DNA of 64,000 nt from Opitutaceae bacterium (GTDB lineage Bacteria > Verrucomicrobiota > Verrucomicrobiia > Opitutales > Opitutaceae), in NCBI GenBank assembly GCA_016795545.1, contig JAEUGX010000105.1, positions 1-64,000 on the forward strand. Direction: 5' to 3'. Of this stretch, positions 48,485-58,632 are shown in pieces. The notes under the pieces are model-generated. The model had not been told where the DNA came from. It searched no databases and saw only the letters and a list, made by a program, of their open reading frames with translations. Made by a program: the position numbers and the translations under genes. Every line of letters starts with the position of its first letter. Position 1 is the stretch's first letter.

Positions 48485-48961
48485 ATGATCTCCCTCACGC
48501 TCCGCACGCCCCTTGTCGCCTTCCGCTCGGCCCTGGCCCTCAACGGACTCCGCACCCGCGAAGAGTACGACGAACTGGTCCACACCTCCCCCGACTGCGA
48601 TGTCCGCGTCACGCTGGCGGCCCGTCCGCAGGGCCAGCGGGTGCGCTGCGGTATCTCGCTGGCCGAGGAGCGCCTGCTGGTCAGCGGGCTCGAGCTCTTC
48701 AACGAGATCGCCCTCGAGGGCCATCCCGTGATCGCCTTCGGCGCCGGCCGCGGGCAGGTCACCTTTGAGTTCGAGTGGTTTCATCCCACCGGCGCCGACT
48801 GGCGCATCTCCGGCCAGCGGCTCGACGGGCTGATGCAGCGGCTGTCCGGCGCCCTCGGGCCGCGGCCCATGCCCGTCCGCGTTCGCCGCCGCTCCCGCCG
48901 GCCGACGGGGCTCAAGGCCCTCCTGCCCGAGGTTTTTGGCGCCGCGGCCAGCGCCGCATGA
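48485..48961 (+). CDS. Hypothetical protein
   Basis: A 158-residue protein, family not recognised. Beta-rich N-terminal half (MISLTLRTPLVAFRSALALN, RVTLAARPQGQRVRCGISLA), a central GLELFNEIALEGHPVIAFGA, then FEFEWFHPTGADWRISGQRL and an Arg-rich C-terminus. It lies between accA and a WYL regulator and is cotranscribed with neither with certainty. ATG 48485 is chosen; an in-frame ATG at 48425 would add 20 residues. Confidence 0.5.
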   Translation: MISLTLRTPLVAFRSALALNGLRTREEYDELVHTSPDCDVRVTLAARPQGQRVRCGISLAEERLLVSGLELFNEIALEGHPVIAFGAGRGQVTFEFEWFHPTGADWRISGQRLDGLMQRLSGALGPRPMPVRVRRRSRRPTGLKALLPEVFGAAASAA

Positions 48962-49011
48962 CGTCCGGCAACCGCGGCCCGGAAGCGTGAATCCGACGCC
49001 GAGTTCCGGGC

Positions 49012-50019
49012 CTACGTGGTCCGCCGGCCGCCCGCGTAAACCCGGGCGGTGGCCGCCGATCGTTCGGCGACCATCCGCCGCAGCTCCTCCGGCGCCAGGA
49101 CCTCCGCCTGGTCGCCCCAGCCGAGGATCCAGCGAAGAATCTCGTCCAGCCCGCCCAGCTGCACCGTGAACTCCACCCCGCCGTCGGGGAGATCGGTGGT
49201 TTCCTGCGACTCATGCCAGAACCGCTCCCGCACCTGGTCGGCGGCGGCGGGTTGGAAGCGCACCGTGACCCGGTAGTCGCCCGTCCCCACGAAGGCGCCG
49301 AAGGCCTTGCCGAAATGTCGCTCCGGCGAGAAGTCCGCGGGCCGGGTGAATTTCCGGCCGGTGACGACCAGCCCCTGCATGCGCCCGACCGCAAAATTGC
49401 GCAGCGCCTTCCGCTCGAGGTCGAACCCGACCAGGTACCACGAGTTCTCGCGATTCGCCAGATGGTAGGGCTGCACCCGGCGCTCTTCGCTGCCCTGCTG
49501 CCGCGGCTTGCGGTAGTCGAACTGGACCTCGACCGAGTCGTTCACGGCGCGCGAAAGCTTCTCGAAGAGCTTCATATCCGCCTTGCCCAGCCCGAGCTGG
49601 TGAAAGGACACGCTGCGCAGGGTGCCGGCCGGCGAAAAGCTGATCTTGTCCCGCAACCCGGCCGCCAGCTTGTCGAACGCGCGCGCCAGCTGGTCGTGGT
49701 AGGGTGTGCCCTGGTACTGCTCCAGCGCCTTCTGCGCCACCAGCAGCGCGAGCAGTTCGCCCTCGCTGATCTGCACCGTGGGAAAGGACTTCACGGGATA
49801 GGTGTAGCGCCACGCGTACGTGCCCGCGTCGTACTCCGCCGGCAGGTCGAGCTGGTCGCGCATGAACGCGAGGTCCCGCATGATGGTCTTGGTCGACACC
49901 TCCAACTGCTCGGCCAGCTTCGTGCAGTTGGTCTGGCGTCCGTCCTGCAGCATCTCGTGGATGCGCATCATCCGGGCCAGCGGGGGACGGGAGGAAGGGA
50001 GCGAACCGCGCGGAGGCAT
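49012..50019 (-). CDS. WYL-domain transcriptional regulator
   Basis: A 335-residue regulator with an N-terminal HTH (LARMMRIHEMLQDGRQTNCT, LAEQLEVSTKTIMRDLAFMR) and a WYL ligand-binding domain about residues 145-220 (YHLANRENSWYLVGFDLERK, LRNFAVGRMQGL). It ends in a WCX-type extension (YRVTVRFQPAAADQVRERFW). WYL regulators often sense nucleotides or nucleic acids and control DNA-damage or defence genes, but no target is adjacent. The start at 50019 (MPPRGSLPSSRPPL) is preferred; the first in-frame ATG is 50073. Confidence 0.85.
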   Translation of the reverse strand: MPPRGSLPSSRPPLARMMRIHEMLQDGRQTNCTKLAEQLEVSTKTIMRDLAFMRDQLDLPAEYDAGTYAWRYTYPVKSFPTVQISEGELLALLVAQKALEQYQGTPYHDQLARAFDKLAAGLRDKISFSPAGTLRSVSFHQLGLGKADMKLFEKLSRAVNDSVEVQFDYRKPRQQGSEERRVQPYHLANRENSWYLVGFDLERKALRNFAVGRMQGLVVTGRKFTRPADFSPERHFGKAFGAFVGTGDYRVTVRFQPAAADQVRERFWHESQETTDLPDGGVEFTVQLGGLDEILRWILGWGDQAEVLAPEELRRMVAERSAATARVYAGGRRTT

Positions 50020-50324
50020 GCCCGGCAGGCTCGCCGAATGCTCCCCGGCTCCGCAACCCCGAACCTCGGGCATCGCCGACGTGACAGTAATTCATGTAGC
50101 GCGGACGACGCCACGAACGGCCCGGCAGGAAAGAGTGAACTGCAGGCGCCCGCGAATAATGCGAAGGGAAGCGAATCAGGTGTAGGGAATGTGGAACTCT
50201 GGAAAGCCGGAACTCTGATCGCTTGCCCCTTAAAGCGTATCCCTAAATGAGCGTTGGCCGCGTTGGGGCAACAGGGCTAATTCGTATTTACATTCCTGCA
50301 GCTGCGGCTTTCTTTCGCTGCGTC
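50020..50324. other. Intergenic region before tRNA-Leu
   Basis: About 300 bases with no supported gene. Short AT-richer stretches (50265-50300) may hold the tRNA promoter, but no clear hexamer pair was found. Confidence 0.4.
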
Positions 50325-50412
50325 GCCCGGGTGGCGGAATTGGCAGACGCAGTGGACTCAAAATCCACCGACCTCTAAAGTCTTGTGGGTTCGACCCCCA
50401 CCCCGGGCACCA
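50325..50412 (+). tRNA. tRNA-Leu (anticodon CAA)
   Basis: Class II tRNA of 88 bases including encoded CCA: acceptor GCCCGGG/CCCGGGC, D arm GCGGAATTGGCAGACGC, anticodon stem GTGGA/TCCAC with loop CTCAAAA (anticodon CAA), long variable arm (CGACCTCTAAAGTC region), T arm GTGGG-TTCGACC-CCCAC. Confidence 0.96.
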
Positions 50413-50563
50413 TCCTTCGCTCCTGCGGAGCTTCGGATGGCGCGGCCATCAGGAGCGACAGGCGGCGAAGGGGGTCTACACCAAAGATTGGGGACAGAGG
50501 CCGGGTAGGGTTAATGATTATGCGCAGGAGGGAGCGAAACCGCACATCCTTTCTGCGCATGAG

Positions 50564-51121
50564 TCAGCAGGCGCGCCGGTAGTGCATGGCGACCGCGCCG
50601 TTGCGGAGCGGCTTCGCCGAGACCAACTCGAGCCGCCTCGTCCTAGGCAACCCGCTCTGGTACAGGGTCGGGCCACAACCGGTGATCATGGGATGGACAA
50701 GGAACTTGTACTCGTCGACCAGATCCAGCCGGTCCAGTTCGGCAGCAAGCTTGCTGCTGCCGAGCAGCACGCCAGCCGGGGTCGCGTCCTTGAGCTTCTG
50801 CACGCCCGTGCGCAGGTCGCCAGCGATGTGGTGGCTGTTGGTCCACGGAAAGTCCTTTCGCGTGGACGACACGACATACTTCGGCTTGGCCTCCAGCTTC
50901 ACCGCCCACTCGCGCATCGACTGCGGCGATTCCTCGTCACCTCGGCCGACCTCCGGCCAGTAACTCTCCATCATCTCGTAGGTAACGCGCCCCCACAGCA
51001 TCGCTCCGGTCTCATCCATGAGGCGGGTGAAGAAGGCATGCGTCTCCTCGTCGGCAATCCCCTGCTCGTGATCGACGCAGCCGTCCAGGGTGACGTTGAT
51101 GCAGAAGGTCAAAAGTCCCAT
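50564..51121 (-). CDS. Dihydrofolate-reductase-like (RibD C-terminal domain) protein
   Basis: A 185-residue reductase-fold protein: MGLLTFCINVTLDGCVDHEQ, GAMLWGRVTYEMMESYW, PKYVVSSTRKDFPWTNSHHI, VLLGSSKLAAELDRLDLVDE and LVHPMITGCGPTLYQSGL. The layout matches the RibD_C/YyaP-YwjB family common in soil bacteria, function unknown. It is a single-gene unit convergent to nothing obvious; GC content is slightly lower than its neighbours. Confidence 0.88.
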   Translation of the reverse strand: MGLLTFCINVTLDGCVDHEQGIADEETHAFFTRLMDETGAMLWGRVTYEMMESYWPEVGRGDEESPQSMREWAVKLEAKPKYVVSSTRKDFPWTNSHHIAGDLRTGVQKLKDATPAGVLLGSSKLAAELDRLDLVDEYKFLVHPMITGCGPTLYQSGLPRTRRLELVSAKPLRNGAVAMHYRRAC

Positions 51122-51214
51122 GCGACAAGTCTAGGCCGCATACTTCTGGCTTGTCCAGCAGCGCAGCACAGGCAGATACCGACACCCTTTTCTCCCGTTC
51201 CGAATTCGCGCCTC

Positions 51215-51276
51215 TTCGCGTCATTCGCGGGCACCTGACCTTCAATCGTTTCTCCCTTCGTGTCATCCGCGGGCAC
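51215..51276 (+). repeat. Pair of 20-bp direct repeats before rsmE
   Basis: TTCGCGTCATTCGCGGGCAC (51215-51234) and TTCGTGTCATCCGCGGGCAC (51257-51276), 18 of 20 identical, 42 bases apart. They resemble in style the short repeats around the GxxExxY unit 0.9 kb further on. Confidence 0.65.
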
Positions 51277-51334
51277 GAGAATTAGTGTTTCATCGGTCCC
51301 CATCCGTGGTTCACTCGCCAGAGCCGCAACCGCC

Positions 51335-52087
51335 ATGCCCGACTTTCGCGCCTATGCTCCCGACGCCGCCGCTGACACGGCGGAGATCCGCCTCGGCCCG
51401 GACGAGAGCCATCACCTGGTCGTCGTGAACCGCTGCGGACGCGGAGATCCGGTCACGGCCTTTGACGGCCGCGGCCGGGAATGGACGGCCGAGTGCGCCG
51501 AACCCAACCGTCAGGCCGCCGTGCTGCGCGTCCGCTCGACCCGCCAGGCGGCTACGCGGACCACGGCCATCACCCTGGCCCAGGCGCTGCCCAAGGGCGC
51601 GGCGATGGACGATATCGTCCGGCAGGCCACCGAGATCGGCGCCGCCCGGATCGTGCCCTTGCTGAGCGAGCGCACCCAGGTGCAGCTCGATGGCGACCGC
51701 GCCGATCGCAAGGTCGAGAAATGGCGCACCGCCGCCATCGAGGCCGCCAAGCAGTGCGGCAATCCCTGGCTGCCCGCAATCGATCCCATCCGGACCCTCG
51801 CCTCCTTCCTGCCCACCGCCGCCGACCACGACCTGCGCCTCGTCGCCAGCCTCCATCCCGGCGCCACATCGCTGAAACCGGTGCTGGCGGCCTTCGCCGC
51901 GCGCCACGGACATCCGCCCCGGCGGGTGCTCTGGCTCGTCGGACCGGAGGGAGACTTTTCGCCCGCGGAAATGTCCCAGGCCGCCTCGGCCGGATTCGCT
52001 CCCATCACGCTCGGCCCGCTGGTCCTCCGCAGCGACACCGCCGCCACCTACGCCCTCAGCATCCTGAGTTACGAACTGAACGGTTGA
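51335..52087 (+). CDS. rsmE: 16S rRNA (uracil-1498-N3)-methyltransferase
   Basis: SPOUT-class methyltransferase of the 30S subunit, 250 residues. The N-terminal PUA-like part has LGPDESHHLVVVNRCGRGD. The knot domain shows LAQALPKGAAMDDIVRQATE, IVPLLSERTQVQ and AIEAAKQCGNPWLPAI. VLWLVGPEGDFSPAEMSQA and ITLGPLVLRSDTAATYALSI form the SAM-binding trefoil. ATG 51335 is used; the 25 upstream in-frame codons are not conserved-looking. Confidence 0.95.
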   Translation: MPDFRAYAPDAAADTAEIRLGPDESHHLVVVNRCGRGDPVTAFDGRGREWTAECAEPNRQAAVLRVRSTRQAATRTTAITLAQALPKGAAMDDIVRQATEIGAARIVPLLSERTQVQLDGDRADRKVEKWRTAAIEAAKQCGNPWLPAIDPIRTLASFLPTAADHDLRLVASLHPGATSLKPVLAAFAARHGHPPRRVLWLVGPEGDFSPAEMSQAASAGFAPITLGPLVLRSDTAATYALSILSYELNG

Positions 52088-52115
52088 AGAGCCTCACACA
52101 AAGCCACCAAGTTTC

Positions 52116-52518
52116 GACCCACCGATCGGTGCGTTTCATTGCGTCTTGGCGGCTTGGCGTGAACCATATTCCAACCGATAGCTTGGCTCACGCAAAGTCG
52201 CCAAGGCGCAAAGGTTTCTCTTCCGGTAATCCAAGCACTACGCGATGGATTCCATCCTTGATGAGCACCGCGCCAAAGTTGACGAGAAGGCCAAGCCGGC
52301 AATTCGTGAGTTTGAGTGACCCACCGATCGGTGCGTTTCTTTGCTTCTTGGCAGCTTGGCGTGACACATATTCCGACCGATAGCTTGGCTCACGCAAAGT
52401 CGCCAAGGCGCAAAGGTTTCTCTTCCGGTAATCCAAGCACTACGCGATGGATTCCATCCTTGATGAGCACCGCGCCAAAGTTGATGAGAAGGCCAAGCCG
52501 GCAATTCGTGAGTTTGAG
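52116..52518 (+). repeat. Tandem 201-bp duplication (period 202 bp)
   Basis: 52116-52316 and 52318-52518 align without gaps and differ at about seven positions. Each copy contains the palindrome CACCGATCGGTG (52120-52131, 52322-52333), a right-type repeat (52136-52164, 52338-52366), a left-type inverted repeat (52181-52214, 52383-52416) and about 100 bp of the 3' end of the GxxExxY gene. The first copy is therefore a truncated gene remnant. Confidence 0.93.
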
Positions 52519-52839
52519 GTAAGTCTTGAGCTGCTTCTTGTGCACGGGGTGCAGTTGCTCCACCGACTTCAGTTCGATCAGGACCAGGTCGTTGATCATC
52601 AAGTCAGCCCGAAAACCTTCATCAAATCTCATTCCACGGTACTCAAAGGCCACCGGTTTCTGGCGCACCACCGCCAATCCGCGCAATTCGAGTTCGCGCA
52701 CGAGCAACACCTCATAGACCGACTCAAGCAATCCCGGACCAAGTTCCGTATGCAGCTTGAAGGCGGCATCCACCACCACCCTCGAAATCTCGTTCTCCGT
52801 CATCCCCTTTGCGCCTTGGCGACTTAGCGTGAACCAAGC
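52383..52839. mobile_element. GxxExxY unit bounded by 34-bp inverted repeats
   Basis: Left end 52383-52416 and right end 52806-52839 are inverted repeats with 32 of 34 matches (core AAGTCGCCAAGGCGCAAAGG or near). They tightly enclose one gene: its ATG is two bases from the right repeat and its stop lies inside the left one. With the truncated copy and lone right-type end upstream, the structure looks like an array of short mobile or recombining units. Mobility itself is not shown. Confidence 0.6.
52390..52803 (-). CDS. GxxExxY family protein (PD-(D/E)XK nuclease-like)
   Basis: A 137-residue protein of the GxxExxY family. The name motif is G24-L-L-E27-S-V-Y30 in LGPGLLESVYEVLL. A nuclease-like active-site pattern follows: D67 in FRADLMINDL and E77-L-K79 in VLIELKSVEQL, that is D-x9-E-x-K of the PD-(D/E)XK fold; Q90 in HKKQLKTYLKLTN may be the supporting helix. 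The C-terminus (GLPEEKPLRLGDFA) is encoded within the left inverted repeat. Function of the family is unknown. The gene lies in the space between rsmE and the lipoyl protein gene, and its own flanks are repeats. Confidence 0.88.
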   Translation of the reverse strand: MTENEISRVVVDAAFKLHTELGPGLLESVYEVLLVRELELRGLAVVRQKPVAFEYRGMRFDEGFRADLMINDLVLIELKSVEQLHPVHKKQLKTYLKLTNCRLGLLINFGAVLIKDGIHRVVLGLPEEKPLRLGDFA

Positions 52840-52840
52840 G

Positions 52841-53305
52841 TCACTTCCGGCTCGCTAGGTAATTCGTCACGTCGTCACCCGACACCCGGCCGCCGGGACC
52901 CGTGGCCTTGATGCCAGCGAGCGTCGCGGGATCGAGCCCCGCCTCCTGCGCCATCTTCAACGCGCGCGGCGTCCACACGAGCTTCGCTTCGCCGCCCGCT
53001 GCGGGCGCCGGCCCGGCTCCGCCGGCGGCCTTGACCTCGAGGTGACGCAGCGAGGCGTCAGCGGTTTCCATCCGGAAAAGCGGCTGACCCGAGGTCCGCA
53101 CGTCCCCGGCCCGGGCGCTGACCGCGACGATGGTGCCGTCGGCCGGCGATTCGAAATCGAAGGCCGACTTGTCGCTTTCCAGCTCGGCCAGCTTCTGTCC
53201 CTTGGCGACCTTCGCGCCGGGAGCAACCGCCAGGTTGATGACGGTGAGTTCGCTGACGGTGGCGCCCATCGAGGGCACCGGTACATCGATGATGAATGAC
53301 GGCAT
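52841..53305 (-). CDS. Lipoyl-domain protein with E3-binding domain but no acyltransferase domain
   Basis: A 154-residue protein. Residues 1-80 are a lipoyl/biotinyl domain with the modification site K46 in ELESDKSAFDFESP. An Ala/Gly/Pro linker (about 90-107) leads to a peripheral subunit-binding domain, about 109-154 (VWTPRALKMAQEAGL, GIKATGPGGRVSGDDVTNYL). A normal E2 would continue with a 230-residue catalytic domain; here the frame stops one base before the inverted repeat of the GxxExxY unit. Either this is a naturally short lipoyl carrier or the insertion cut an E2. It is downstream of kdsA. Confidence 0.85.
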   Translation of the reverse strand: MPSFIIDVPVPSMGATVSELTVINLAVAPGAKVAKGQKLAELESDKSAFDFESPADGTIVAVSARAGDVRTSGQPLFRMETADASLRHLEVKAAGGAGPAPAAGGEAKLVWTPRALKMAQEAGLDPATLAGIKATGPGGRVSGDDVTNYLASRK

Positions 53306-53410
53306 GACGACGTTTTGGCGCGAGGCTGCGGCCCGCCTTTGGTCCAGTCAACGCCGGGGATGGCCGTCCGCCGGGAAGCCCCGCCTCGATTCACACCTTA
53401 GGCGTAGCCG

Positions 53411-54208
53411 TCAGCGACCCCGCACCGCCCGCCACACGGCGAGGCAGGACGCGATCAGCTCCGGCAGCTCCGCGAGCGGGATCATGTTGGGTCCGTCGGA
53501 GATGGCGCGGGCCGGGTCGGGATGGGTCTCGAGGAAGAGTCCGTCGGCCCCGGCAGCCAGCGCCGCGCGGGCCAGCGGCGGCACGAACTCGCGCTGCCCG
53601 CCGCTCTTGCCGCCCGCCGCGCCGGGCAGCTGCACGCTGTGCGTGGCGTCGAAGATCGCCGGGTAGCCCGACGCCTTCATCAACGCGAAGCTCCGCATGT
53701 CGACGACCAGGTTCTGATAGCCGAAGGTCGTGCCGCGCTCCGTCTGCCAGATCTCGGCGGCCCCGCCCTCCTTGAGCTTGCCGGTCACGAACGGCATCTC
53801 CTGCGGTGACAGGAACTGGCCCTTCTTGACATTGACCACCCGCCCGCTCGCCGCCGCGGCCAGCAGCAGGTCGGTCTGCCGGCAGAGGAACGCCGGGATC
53901 TGCACCACGTCGCACACCGCCGCGACCGCCGGCACCTGCCCGCGCTCATGCACGTCGGTCAGCACCGGAAAGCCGTACTCGCGCCGGATCAGGTCCAGGA
54001 GCCGCAGCCCCTCCTCCAGCCCCGTGCCCCGCTCGCCGGCGAGCGAGGTCCGGTTCGCCTTGTCGAAGGAGCCCTTGAACACGAGGCGCAGCTCCGGCTG
54101 GGCGCGCGCCAGCCTGGCCAGCACCTCGGCCACCGCCCGGCAGACGGCTTCGCTCTCCAGCGAGCAGGGGCCGGCGATGAGGAGGAGCTTGGCGGGGTCA
54201 AAAATCAC
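53411..54208 (-). CDS. kdsA: 3-deoxy-8-phosphooctulonate synthase
   Basis: Condenses PEP with arabinose 5-phosphate to give KDO 8-phosphate for lipopolysaccharide, cytosolic. 265 residues: [91 protein letters not shown] and [20 protein letters not shown]. The Cys in AGPCSLES is the ligand of metal-dependent KdsA enzymes, in contrast to the Asn of the E. coli type. It follows pyrG after 140 bases on the same strand. Presence supports a Gram-negative envelope. Confidence 0.96.
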   Translation of the reverse strand: MIFDPAKLLLIAGPCSLESEAVCRAVAEVLARLARAQPELRLVFKGSFDKANRTSLAGERGTGLEEGLRLLDLIRREYGFPVLTDVHERGQVPAVAAVCDVVQIPAFLCRQTDLLLAAAASGRVVNVKKGQFLSPQEMPFVTGKLKEGGAAEIWQTERGTTFGYQNLVVDMRSFALMKASGYPAIFDATHSVQLPGAAGGKSGGQREFVPPLARAALAAGADGLFLETHPDPARAISDGPNMIPLAELPELIASCLAVWRAVRGR

Positions 54209-54348
54209 GAGAGGGAAAACGGGGCGGGACGATTCCGGCGGGGACTCAGGCGATCGGGGCGGCGACCGCGGTTGCGATCATGACGCCTGGTTGCAAAGCC
54301 TGGGTGGCACATTCCATGAAGGTCGCTCCGCCGGTGCCCCAGGCGCGT

Positions 54349-56532
<2,184 letters not shown>

Positions 56533-56628
56533 TCACCCGAGATGAGATCCGCGCGCATCGGCCCGCCCCCGCCGGCCACGCCCTCCCTCCCGTTCGCGGT
56601 CTCCCAGGTTGAATCCTGAATCCTTATT

Positions 56629-57636
56629 ATGTCGGCACCCTCCTTCGATCTCATCGGCATCGGCAACCCGATCATGGACCTGCTCGCGCACGTCGACGAC
56701 GCGTTCCTCGCGGCGCATGTCCCCGGCGAGAAGGGCGGCATGGTGCTCGTGGACGAGCAAGACATCGCCAGCCTGGTCCGCCGGCTCGGCTCGCAGTACG
56801 CGATGACCCCCGGCGGCTCCGCCGCCAACGCCACGCTCGGCGCCGCGCGCCTCGGCCTGCGCGCCACCTTCCTGGGCAAGATCGGCGCCGACGTCACCGC
56901 CGAGGAATACCGGACAAACTTCCTCGCGGCCGGCGGCGACGGCTCGCGCTTCAAGCATGCCACCCTGCCCAACGGGCGCTGCCTTTCCCTCGTCACCCCC
57001 GACGGCCAGCGGACCATGCGGACCCACCTGGGCGCGGCCATGACGCTCAGCCCCGACGAGGTCACTCCGGCCGACTTCCAAGGCGCGCGCCACGCGCACA
57101 TCGAGGGCTACCTCATGTTCAATCCCGCCCTGGCCGAAAAGGTCGCCGCCACCGCCCGCGCCGCCGGCTGCACGATCAGCCTCGAGCTGTCGTCCTTCGA
57201 GGTCGTCCAGGTCGCCCGCGACTGGATCTTTTCCCAGCTGCGGCAGGGCGTGCACGTGGTCTTCGCCAACGAGGACGAGGCCCGCGTGCTGTTCCGCCGG
57301 GAGGCTCCCTACGAGCAGTACGCCCGCGAGCTTGCCGCCTACGGCGGCATCGCGGCCGTCAAGATCGGCAAGGACGGCGCCTGGATCGCCCAGGGCCGCG
57401 ACCTGCACCGCATCGCTTCTTTTCCCGTCGCGCGGGTGGTCGACACCACCGGCGCCGGCGACGCCTGGGCCGGGGGCTTCCTCTACGGCTACCTGCGCGG
57501 CCTGCCCCTCCCGGCCGCCGGCCAGCTCGGCTCCGCCCTCGGCGCCGAATGTGTCCAGCACCTGGGACCCGCCATCCCCGACGTCCACTGGCCCCGCCTG
57601 CGCGAACTCGCCGCCTCGCTGGCCCGCCCGGCTTGA
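56629..57636 (+). CDS. PfkB-family kinase, adenosine-kinase type
   Basis: A 335-residue ribokinase-fold enzyme closest in pattern to bacterial adenosine kinases. FDLIGIGNPIMDLLAHVDD replaces the usual sugar-kinase start; MTPGGSAANATLGAARLGL and TFLGKIGADVTAEEYRTNF follow. MRTHLGAAMTLSPDEV and IEGYLMFNPAL are typical of the ADK group. The catalytic end is VVDTTGAGDAWAGGFLYGYL. It probably salvages adenosine to AMP. No operon partner is clear; the exported protein gene lies 79 bases downstream. Confidence 0.88.
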   Translation: MSAPSFDLIGIGNPIMDLLAHVDDAFLAAHVPGEKGGMVLVDEQDIASLVRRLGSQYAMTPGGSAANATLGAARLGLRATFLGKIGADVTAEEYRTNFLAAGGDGSRFKHATLPNGRCLSLVTPDGQRTMRTHLGAAMTLSPDEVTPADFQGARHAHIEGYLMFNPALAEKVAATARAAGCTISLELSSFEVVQVARDWIFSQLRQGVHVVFANEDEARVLFRREAPYEQYARELAAYGGIAAVKIGKDGAWIAQGRDLHRIASFPVARVVDTTGAGDAWAGGFLYGYLRGLPLPAAGQLGSALGAECVQHLGPAIPDVHWPRLRELAASLARPA

Positions 57637-57715
57637 ACGCCGCGGCCCGCCGGCCGGCAAGAATAGTGTCGGCAACACGGATACTTCGGGCAAATTGCCT
57701 GTCCAAGGAACTGTC

Positions 57716-58252
57716 ATGAAACCGGTCACCCTGCTGCTCACGTTGCTCGCGGCCTCCCCGCTGCCGGGGGCGGATGTCCCGGCCGAACCCGCCCCGGCCC
57801 CCGCCCAGACCGCCGGCAAGCTGTCACCCGAGGTCACGAAGCAGCTCACCGACGCGCTGCCGAAATACACGCCCGCCCCTCCCGCCCCGGCGGCGCCCAA
57901 GCCCGGCACCCCCGCGGCCAGCGCCGTCGCGAACACCGACCCCGAGGTCGTCGAGCTGCCCAAGGTCACCGTCCTGCCGAAAAAGCGCCCGCGGCTGGGC
58001 CCGGAGGTGATGCTGACCAACAAGGCCTTCAACGAGCAGCTGGCCAAGGAGAAGCTGACCAGCCTCGACCGCGGCCTCAACCGCTTCACGCTCCCCCTGT
58101 TCGGCACTTCCGCCGAAGCCCGCGCCCGCGAGGAATACGAGCGCGAGAAGCGCGCCGAGCTGGCGGCCGACGTGGCCGCGATCGCCCGCGCCACCGAGCA
58201 GCTCGATCCCGCCGAGGCCAAAGCCCTGCGGGAAGCCGCGGCCAAGCCTTAG
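57716..58252 (+). CDS. Exported proline-rich protein of unknown function
   Basis: A 178-residue protein with a signal peptide (MKPVTLLLTLLAASPLPGAD). The first part of the mature chain is Pro/Ala-rich and disordered. A more ordered helical region begins at VVELPKVTVLPKKRPRLGPE and continues with KAFNEQLAKEKLTSLDRGLN, ARAREEYEREKRAEL. The VELPKVTV phrase recalls periplasmic proteins of Verrucomicrobiota, function unknown. The stop overlaps the convergent small gene by four bases. Confidence 0.7.
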   Translation: MKPVTLLLTLLAASPLPGADVPAEPAPAPAQTAGKLSPEVTKQLTDALPKYTPAPPAPAAPKPGTPAASAVANTDPEVVELPKVTVLPKKRPRLGPEVMLTNKAFNEQLAKEKLTSLDRGLNRFTLPLFGTSAEARAREEYEREKRAELAADVAAIARATEQLDPAEAKALREAAAKP

Positions 58253-58569
58253 CCTTCCGGAGTGTCGTCCCCCGCGGGGCGCGTTTCCAGCAGCCCGCGG
58301 ACAAGGGCGGCCCATTCGTCCTCCAACGCCGCCGTGGGCACCGGCCGTCCCGCCCGCCGGTACCAGTACGCCGCGTTCCCCGGGTCGCCTTCCTTGCGGT
58401 GCAGGTAGGCGTGCACCCACGCGCCGCCGGGGCCTCCGGTCTCCTGCGCCACGGCGTGCGCCCGGTGCCAGTCGCCCCGGGCGTCGTGCCAGAGCGCCAG
58501 CAACGGCCCGTCGAGCCCCCCCGGCGGGACCGGGCCGCGGGTCGACGCCAGAAATTCCGCAAATGACAT
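58249..58569 (-). CDS. Small conserved protein
   Basis: A 106-residue acidic/aromatic protein: MSFAEFLASTRGPVPPGGLD, LLALWHDARGDWHRAHAVAQ, AWVHAYLHRKEGDPGNAAYW, YRRAGRPVPTAALEDEW. The WHDARGDWHRAH and HRKEGDPGNAxYWYxRA pattern is one I remember as widespread in Proteobacteria and Verrucomicrobiota without assigned function. Conservation-like motifs and a matching length support it as real despite the convergent overlap. Confidence 0.78.
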   Translation of the reverse strand: MSFAEFLASTRGPVPPGGLDGPLLALWHDARGDWHRAHAVAQETGGPGGAWVHAYLHRKEGDPGNAAYWYRRAGRPVPTAALEDEWAALVRGLLETRPAGDDTPEG

Positions 58570-58632
58570 TTGCGCACCCCTTTTTCCCTGCTTTCGTAGT
58601 GAAACCGCCCGTCGCCGCGACGAAATTCATTC

